Shown here one piece after another: positions 57,663 through 64,000 of a stretch of DNA of 64,000 nucleotides. Both the position numbers and the translations under genes were made by a program. The stretch is from Collybiopsis luxurians FD-317 M1 (taxonomy: Eukaryota; Basidiomycota; Agaricomycetes; Agaricales; Omphalotaceae): positions 1 to 64,000 of the forward strand of contig KN834862.1 of the NCBI GenBank assembly GCA_000827265.1, written 5' to 3'. Within the stretch, counting starts at the first letter, position 1, and each line of letters begins with the position of its first letter. The notes under the pieces were generated by a model. It was not told the DNA's origin. It worked only from the letters and a program-made list of their open reading frames with translations, and made no database searches.

Positions 57663-59362
57663 CTATCTCCCGCCCAAATAGGATGTGTGTATCATCTCTT
57701 TACGCCCATCATCATTTCTGATAGATCCTCCAGCTCCACCGGAACCCAATTTAGCCTTTTGCCTTCTCTCTGCTACGCAGACCAGATGTTGTTCCATATG
57801 ATCGCACACCTGTAGAAATTCTACATGAGAGATTCGATTTGAAGCAAAATCCTCTTGGCAACCCTGAAGAGTTGGATAAGCTTCGATATGTGCGTGTGCA
57901 CTATGAGATTTTCTTGGATGATTGAGGCTTCCCTCGTGGGATATTCTGAGTGCGAGAGAGGGTTCCAACGGTGAGCCACGGTCTTTTATTGTGACACGTA
58001 GGGGCTCACCTTCTAACTGCTTTAGAAGTAAATGATTTTTCTCCTTCAAACTCATAACAACCACATCTTCCTGTTGCATAAGTTCAGCTGCGTTCTTTTC
58101 CATATGGTATCTCCTCGCCTCGGGGGTGTCATTGACTTTAGCTTCGAGGAGAGTAGAATTAACATCAGGAATTTCAAAGTCATAGAGATATGACTTACAC
58201 TGGAGTTGGGTCAGAGGAGTTGCACCATCTTCGACGAGATGTGCGGGAGGTTTTTCTAAGCGTCTCCAGAGCTTTGCATTACATGTGTGCTGATATTGAA
58301 GTAGAACTCTTTCCTTGTTAGCTTATCTCTTTGTCGCCTGATATTTGCAACATCGCCCTTCCACTGCTTTCTCCTCTTGTTGTTTTCTTCTTCCAGTTTA
58401 CGTAGCTTCTTTTTCAAGTCTTGCTATTCTCTTCAGTATCATGGACTCATGAAAAAACACTGATATCTTTGCACACTGTTATTTTTTTGTTGTAAAGCTA
58501 TTGATTCGTTTTCCTTCGCTTTGATGGATTTGAACAGTGATTTGGAATTTTTTCGCAGCGTATCAGAGGATGCAATGGTTTCGGTCTCGCTGGCTTCACT
58601 GTCAGTTTCGTCTTCATGTTCCTCATCTCGTTCTACTCCCTCGTCTTCACTGATCAACCATCGGGGAGGAGTGAGTTAAGAAGCTCGCGAATGTATGGTA
58701 TTTAAAGGAGCAGCGTTTAGTAGTCGTTTAGCTGGAGGGTTTTGGTCCCCGCTATTGAGTCATCTAGCTGGTTTACAGCCCTCAGTCGTTTCCGAGCACT
58801 ACTGGTTAGATACGTCAGGGGAGAAGATGGTGAATGTGAGCAGAAAGATGAAGTCGTCGCGTGGGAAGGGAATCTAGACTGATTAGCTTCACCGGCTGAC
58901 TGGGAATTATCCTTGTTCGTTTGCTGCCAGAAGACCGTTCCAGAGTTCGGAATTTGGGAAGAAGCCGACCGTAAGATCCCATACATAAACATCTTTCTAG
59001 TTTCCTCCAAATTTATAAAGCATTCTCGACAGTCAGAGAGGGAGTGGGGTTGAAGATGGGGGAACGTAAAGAGAGTACGCCATGCTTCCTTGCAAGTTCA
59101 CGCCCTCATTTGAGCGGAATCCTACACAGAGATTGATCACATTCGGCATTTTATTTTTTATTAGGGAAACACCACCAACCAAATGCCATGGTATACACCA
59201 CTACCTTTTGCAGCTTCGTGTTCGCCCGGAAGGGTCTTTTTGTTCAAGATATTTCCTCGTCTTCCTCTGTATGTGCACGACTTGAAGAATTTGTGAGGCG
59301 TTGACATAGGAATTGGCTTGTCTACGCATCACAATAATGTCCTGGATCCAGCTCTCGTAAAC
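57663..59362 (-). pseudogene. APSES (KilA-N-type) DNA-binding protein remnant, right copy, with 3' part
   Basis: From 59362 downward it reads VYESWIQDIIVMRRQANS, SYVNASQILQVVHI, then a 2-nt deletion shifts the frame. The in-frame TGA in the IPLK/EREL position (59108-59106) is the same as in the left copy. The Ser-rich and acidic segments follow (58657 on). Past the inner edge of the duplication (58488) the right copy continues with a coiled-coil stretch (KKLRKLEEENNKRRKQWKGD near 58415) and a 146-codon frame from MEKNAAELMQQEDVVVMSLK ending at 57663. These look like the C-terminal part of the same original gene, which the left copy lost. Confidence 0.65.
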
Positions 59363-59573
59363 CTGGGCAGAATTTTTTTACAGGGTCAAAGGAGAAGAAT
59401 TTATCGGTCAGTTATATTCGAATATCTGCTTACTGAGACAGAACCGTATGCCAACTTATATACGATAGGTGGCTCATGAATGTTGCCAGCAAATTGCATA
59501 GGCACTATTGATCGCGGGCTCGAATGAACTGCCCAAATTTCAACGCAGACCAGAGCTCAAGATGGCGGTTTCC

Positions 59574-59618
59574 AGAAAGTGAGAAAGTGAGAAAGTGAGA
59601 AAGTGAGAAAGTGAGAAA
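59574..59618. repeat. 8-bp minisatellite, unit GAGAAAGT
   Basis: Five full units in a row, plus partial ends. The matching place in the left arm (about 9140) has no array, so the expansion arose after the arms were formed. Confidence 0.85.
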
Positions 59619-59976
59619 TTAAATTCACATCAAACTCTGATGCCGGTTTGGGGATGTCATAACCTCCTGCGCCTCACAAATCCAAACTCTCTGTCATGAA
59701 ATTCATTCAGCCACTATCCACCGCTGAGCAATGTTGGCTAGCCTCCCAACCATTCCTAGCTGCAATCAGTCGTCAATCAGCCAAGAGACTCAAGCTTTTG
59801 CAGTTCCTCGTCGGAAATCCTAGTTGAATAAGAATACATACACAGAGATCCTTTGTGATAGATGAGCGTCTCCAATGAAAATTCCCTTATACAATTATCC
59901 TCTGCAGTGGTCTAAAATAGACATGAACGCTCTTCATGGACTATGCTAATTAGAAAGCAAATGCACCACCTTATGT

Positions 59977-61995
59977 TCAATCGTCAGCCATCACAATCTC
60001 TACCGTCAAGTCCTTTGGCCAGACCGGCTGGTCCACACCATTTCCTCGTGTACCTACATTGTACTTGAGATCCACGACGCTATTCGGGAATTGCGCAATT
60101 GGCTTGACTAGGAGAAAAGATGTGTTGATACTCTCAGCTCTTCGGTGCTCAAAGAACGCGGGTTGGAAAAGCGTTTCGGTGTCATATTGACGAAGAAGTC
60201 GTAGCATCTCAGGTACCGTATATTGCATAGCGTGGTAGTGTCGGAACACAGGGGAGCCATGTCGTGTCCACAAATCATTCCACACATGCTCGTTGTATGT
60301 GCCGCATGACCGAACGAGCCATTGCGAATAGTAGTTGAGGGACGCCTGGTTGTTCAGATGAATGCATGCGTGTGATCAGCGTAAGACATTCTAAGAGGAA
60401 AAAATCTCTACGTACATCTACACCGTAGCTTCCCCCGGTTTCGGCACGTCTGATGAGGGCATCCAAGACACCTGCACTTCCACAGACCCCAGTACTACAA
60501 AACCCAATTTCAGTACAATAACTAGAAAGCACGGAGTTGGGTTATCCTTACCAATAGTCTGAGTTGGGGAAGACCGGTGTCACCGCCTCATCGTTACCCA
60601 TTGCGCGACCGTAGGACATCGAAACACCACAGCACTAAACAAGGATTATGCCAGTATTCTGCGAGGTTCATGATCTTTCACTCACAGCATCACTAATTTG
60701 CTGCCACCCGCTTCGATGGCTCCAAGGACCATGCCACCCATAGCAATTTTCCCGAACATGAAGAATCCCATACGAACGGTCTTTAACCAGGTCAAATATG
60801 GCCTGACGACCAAATCCAAGCCGTTCCATAACGCCAGGTCGATACCCATCCACAACCACATCCGCTTCTCGAATCAGGTCCCTCAGCTTCTCCTTATCCT
60901 TCTCATCCTTGAGATGCAAATGGCAGTTCCACTTGCCCCAGTTGAGATCGTGGTGTGTAAAAGAGAAATCGGTAACATGAGGAGACGTGACACGCATTAC
61001 ACTCGCACCCATCTCGGCTAACCCTCGAGTTATGGTAGGGCCGGCAATAACTCTGGTAAGGTCAACGACTTTAAGACCTGCGAGTGGTCTCTTGGGAGAC
61101 GACGGAAAGCTTGCGTGGTCTGGCCACCATGATGTAGGCTGGGAGGAGGTAGGATCCTTCACGATTTCGTAAAGTCCGATTTGACCACCTTTCTGACCGT
61201 GTTCGCTGGAGAGATACTCGTCTGTGGTTTGTGCGATGGTGCCTGCTTGACGATATTGTTCATTCATGAGCTCGTCCAAAGCGGTAGAGTCAATCTGAGA
61301 TACTACGGATTGTATTCGCTCTACTACAAAGTCATACGTATCATCCGATTGGCCCTCGAGAGGTAATCCCAAGGCCGTGAGGGATGGTTCGGGGTTCATG
61401 CTCCCTGCCCATGTCATTTAGTGAAAAGAAAACTCAGGTAGAGGACAGCGTCATAGCTCACCGTGTACATGGTAAAATCGCCCATCTTTTGTCTTGTAAA
61501 TGTTGGTGGCTAGTATTCTGTGTAAGCTAGCTTGGCTTCGATGCTTGTCCTCGCTGGGAAAAAGCTTCGAGATATCTTCGGAAAGAGGGTTCATGAGCGT
61601 GGGCTTTCCATCCTTCATGTACTGTGCGAGTACAATAGACATGAAAAACAAAGATGCATGATCCCTGCCATGTAAAATAAATAAATTTGCAGTCAAGTAA
61701 GCGTTATAAGAAGGTAAACGTACGTGTTGATAACGATATCGGCCGGGTCGACTTTGTACTTGCGAGTGATAAGGGAGTTGAGCATCGTTGCTTCAAACGC
61801 TTTCAGTGCTGAAATACTCTCCGCAAATCGCCAGTTGATGGGTATATTCGGTTTGGAGGAACCTTCAAACTTTACATGGTTGCTCAGCGATTCCACTTCA
61901 GTTGGAAGGTCTTTCATTAGAGGGTTCCTCAGGATGCCATTTTTGAAGAGGATTTGCGCTTCGTGAGGGACGGAATAGCTAGCAGAATCGTCCAT
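59977..61995 (-). CDS. Class III CoA-transferase (CaiB/BaiF family), right copy
   Basis: Exons 61995-61724, 61664-61462, 61404-60686, 60634-60552, 60494-60416 and 60345-59977 have the same lengths as in the left copy and give 574 residues. All splice sites are kept; two acceptors differ only in the base before AG. The motifs GLKVVDLTRVIAGPTITRG and ADVVVDGYRPGVME are intact. There are some tens of residue differences between the copies, many conservative (for example D/S and E/V near the N-terminus). Preserved frames in both arms suggest that both genes are under selection or that the duplication is recent. Confidence 0.87.
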
Positions 61996-63239
61996 GAGTG
62001 TAGGAATGAACCAACGATGCGAATCGTCTGGTCAGCATTAAATAAGGAAAGGCGGTTACTAACGTAACCGGTACTTGGGGAAAAGGTGGATCGGGCGCCG
62101 CGGACGCGGTCCTTTGAGCTGAACGCCAATATTAATGTCTTTATGACCACGTAAGATAGTATTTGTTCTCAGATTATATCAACGATCATGCGAAGAGTTA
62201 GCTTACGACTTATGAACCATTAAACAACACCGGCGGTTAGCAAGGACGGGATCGACTGAAAATCGTTATACTGACCTGAAAACCGATTCCAACCCATACA
62301 ACCATAGTGGGACTGTCTATTCCTGAGCCGAAGCTTTCTCAAGAGAACGGGTTGTCAGCCGAACGAAGAGGGAGACAGAAGGGCAAGGGGAACCAAAGAT
62401 CAATTCTAGCTCACTGACGAATTGAAATTGACCAGACTTACCAAATGCCATTATGAAAACTACGGCTTGCTATATGGCGCTGACTACCCCCTTCAGAACA
62501 TTTGAAGTTATTCATTCAAATAGCGACTCGGAGGATGTGTGATACCGAAGGCACAGTGACATTTCTAGCTCGCTTTTACCCTCCGTTTATTCGTTAGTCA
62601 ACTTCAAGTATACACTTTCTTCGGGAAGAGAATAGAAATGGGTAACATATCAGTCAAAGCTCTTCTTACTCATAGCTATAAGGTATTCATTGACCTATGA
62701 AATAAGAAGGTTAGGTTCGAATTTTGAAACTTCAAGTTAGTAAGACAATACTCACCCTTCTTCAGCTGAGATACCCTCCAAAGACACTTGGTGAACTTGA
62801 AGATACCTTTTTGATAAAGATTCCTGCCCACCGAATCTGATAATTCTGCTACTACTCTTTATCGCAAAAGACGCCCTCAGTTTTCGAATGTGTCTCAGGT
62901 TTGCAAGTTTTACAACCAACTCCTAGGTTTCGATGACATGATGCATAGAGTGTGCGAACACTGTAATAAAGGAGCAGAAAGACCGGGTGGGCACGGCTGA
63001 ATTCGAGGGAAAAGAGTTGGGGAACGGCAAGCAAAGAAAGTAGACTCTAGCGCTCAAGCGCTCGGCGTCTATGGATGTACTGCTCGCCTGACAGTTGACA
63101 GATTCTACAGAAAGCTGAATGACACAACCTTAAGCTGCTGCGCGTGCTAGGCCAGAGGGGGCATTTAAACCTTGAGTGCTCAATCCCATGGTACACACCC
63201 TCGTCTCTCTACTACAGCAGTGCCCTAGTCTTCTAAACT
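61996..63239. other. Spacer between divergent CoA-transferase and BTB loci, right arm
   Basis: Counterpart of 5312-6754, with several small deletions. It would hold the CoA-transferase promoter. Confidence 0.45.
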
Positions 63240-63896
63240 ATGCTATGTACCCCTTCTGACTCTGAGCCCTGTCCTAAGTCCAGTACCTTGTGTAGGTTAA
63301 CCCGAGATGTTCTATCGAGCTGTATTCCTGGAATCCTTACTATAACCACTCTCAATCAACTCGGCCAACGCCGACTCTATTGTACAATCATCGGACAATG
63401 TACACTTCCACTTGCGCGAAAATAACCTTCAATACACCACAAGAGGCTTTCTACCTGCAGATATCTCCCGCGACGAAGACTTGAAGGAGACGGTGCACCT
63501 CACCGAGTCGTCAGCAACTCTTGAACTGCTCTTTCAGTTCATGTACCCCCGCCAATTTCCATCGTTGAGGAGTCTGGATCTTGATTCTCTGTTGCTGCTC
63601 ACAGAAGCTGCGGAGAAATACCAAGTGTTTATCAATTAAGGTGGGAGGGCTCATTTCAATATACACTCATAGTGGGGGCTGACCGAGAATCGCTTGTGAT
63701 GATACAGGGACTTTGAGGCAAGAACACCCTAAATGAATACTAGAGTTTGCAGCCAAGCATGATTATCACGAGCTAGTTGAGGACATCCAGCCGATACTTG
63801 CTGATGCTCCATTGTCAGGACTAGTCAATATTCTACTGCCTGTGATGTTCAAAGATTGGGTGAATCCAATCCTGTTGACTCTATTTGCAGTATTGA
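63240..63896 (+). pseudogene. BTB domain gene, right-arm copy, broken
   Basis: It matches the left gene from the start codon (63240, MLCTPSDSEPCPKSS) to the final TATTGA at 63891. The acceptor of the first intron is changed from CAG to CAA before the second exon. A 22-bp deletion at about 63627, between two GTGTTT words, shifts the frame and leads to a stop at 63637-63639. A functional BTB protein is not expected. Confidence 0.85.
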
Positions 63897-64000
63897 GTAT
63901 CTTCATTGGTATTGCAGTCCTTTTTCAGAGAACAGCACTTAATGAACATCGCCAGAAACAAATTCAGCTATAAATTTTAAGTGGGTTGTTCCCTATCGTA

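Larger units (their letters stand above)
58488..63945. repeat. Right arm of the inverted duplication (partner 4588-10208)
   Basis: Reverse complement of the left arm with the same gene order. It differs by point changes, an expanded 8-bp repeat, a 22-bp deletion in the BTB gene and small indels in the spacers. Confidence 0.9.

Noticed and set aside
59574..59618. CRISPR-like array
   Set aside because: It is a simple 8-bp tandem repeat without spacers.

Overview
This is nuclear DNA of a filamentous basidiomycete, most likely an Agaricomycete. The genes are broken by many short introns (about 45-65 bp, GT-AG with a few GC-AG), the intron-containing tRNAs have eukaryotic A and B boxes, and the gene content is typical of mushrooms: BTB, F-box, DUF6533, DUF6697-like coiled-coil proteins, APSES/KilA-N, HNH_2 and small secreted proteins. 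There is no bacterial operon, CRISPR array or viral gene block.

Layout. 1-3.6 kb: a 12-exon coiled-coil gene of a basidiomycete-specific family, with an in-frame TGA. 4.59-10.21 kb: the left arm of a large inverted duplication, holding an intact BTB gene (-), an intact class III CoA-transferase gene (+) and an APSES pseudogene (+). 10.4-20.4 kb: the conserved 'housekeeping' part, all on the minus strand: an HNH_2 protein, a C2H2 zinc-finger protein, the NF-YB/HAP3 subunit and a DUF6697-like gene. 20.17-27.5 kb: a tandem duplication of a unit made of BTB gene, tRNA-Arg(CCT) and coiled-coil gene. The first copy is decayed and interrupted by a 20-N assembly gap with the same 908 bp on both sides; the second copy is intact. 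26.5-33.2 kb: three related coiled-coil genes in a row. 33.6-35.3 kb: an F-box pseudogene. 36.4-49 kb: three DUF6533 membrane-protein genes, most of this stretch being a strongly CpG-depleted, repeat-rich block with a tRNA-like SINE candidate and an inverted-repeat element. 50.4-57 kb: an F-box gene, a tandem pair of small secreted proteins, and a Mutator-like non-autonomous element inserted in an F-box gene. 57.7-63.95 kb: the right arm of the inverted duplication with an intact second CoA-transferase, a longer APSES remnant and a broken BTB copy.

The genes do not form an obvious pathway. The main themes are segmental duplication and birth-and-death evolution of protein-interaction families (BTB, F-box, coiled coil), with C-to-T type nonsense changes in several pseudogenes. 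The most distinctive unexplained item is the coiled-coil/DUF6697-like family, which shares a 17-20 nt microexon and two-heptad (42 nt) exons among paralogues on both strands. Exon models were built by hand from splice signals and reading-frame continuity. No database search was possible, so family names rest on remembered motif patterns.
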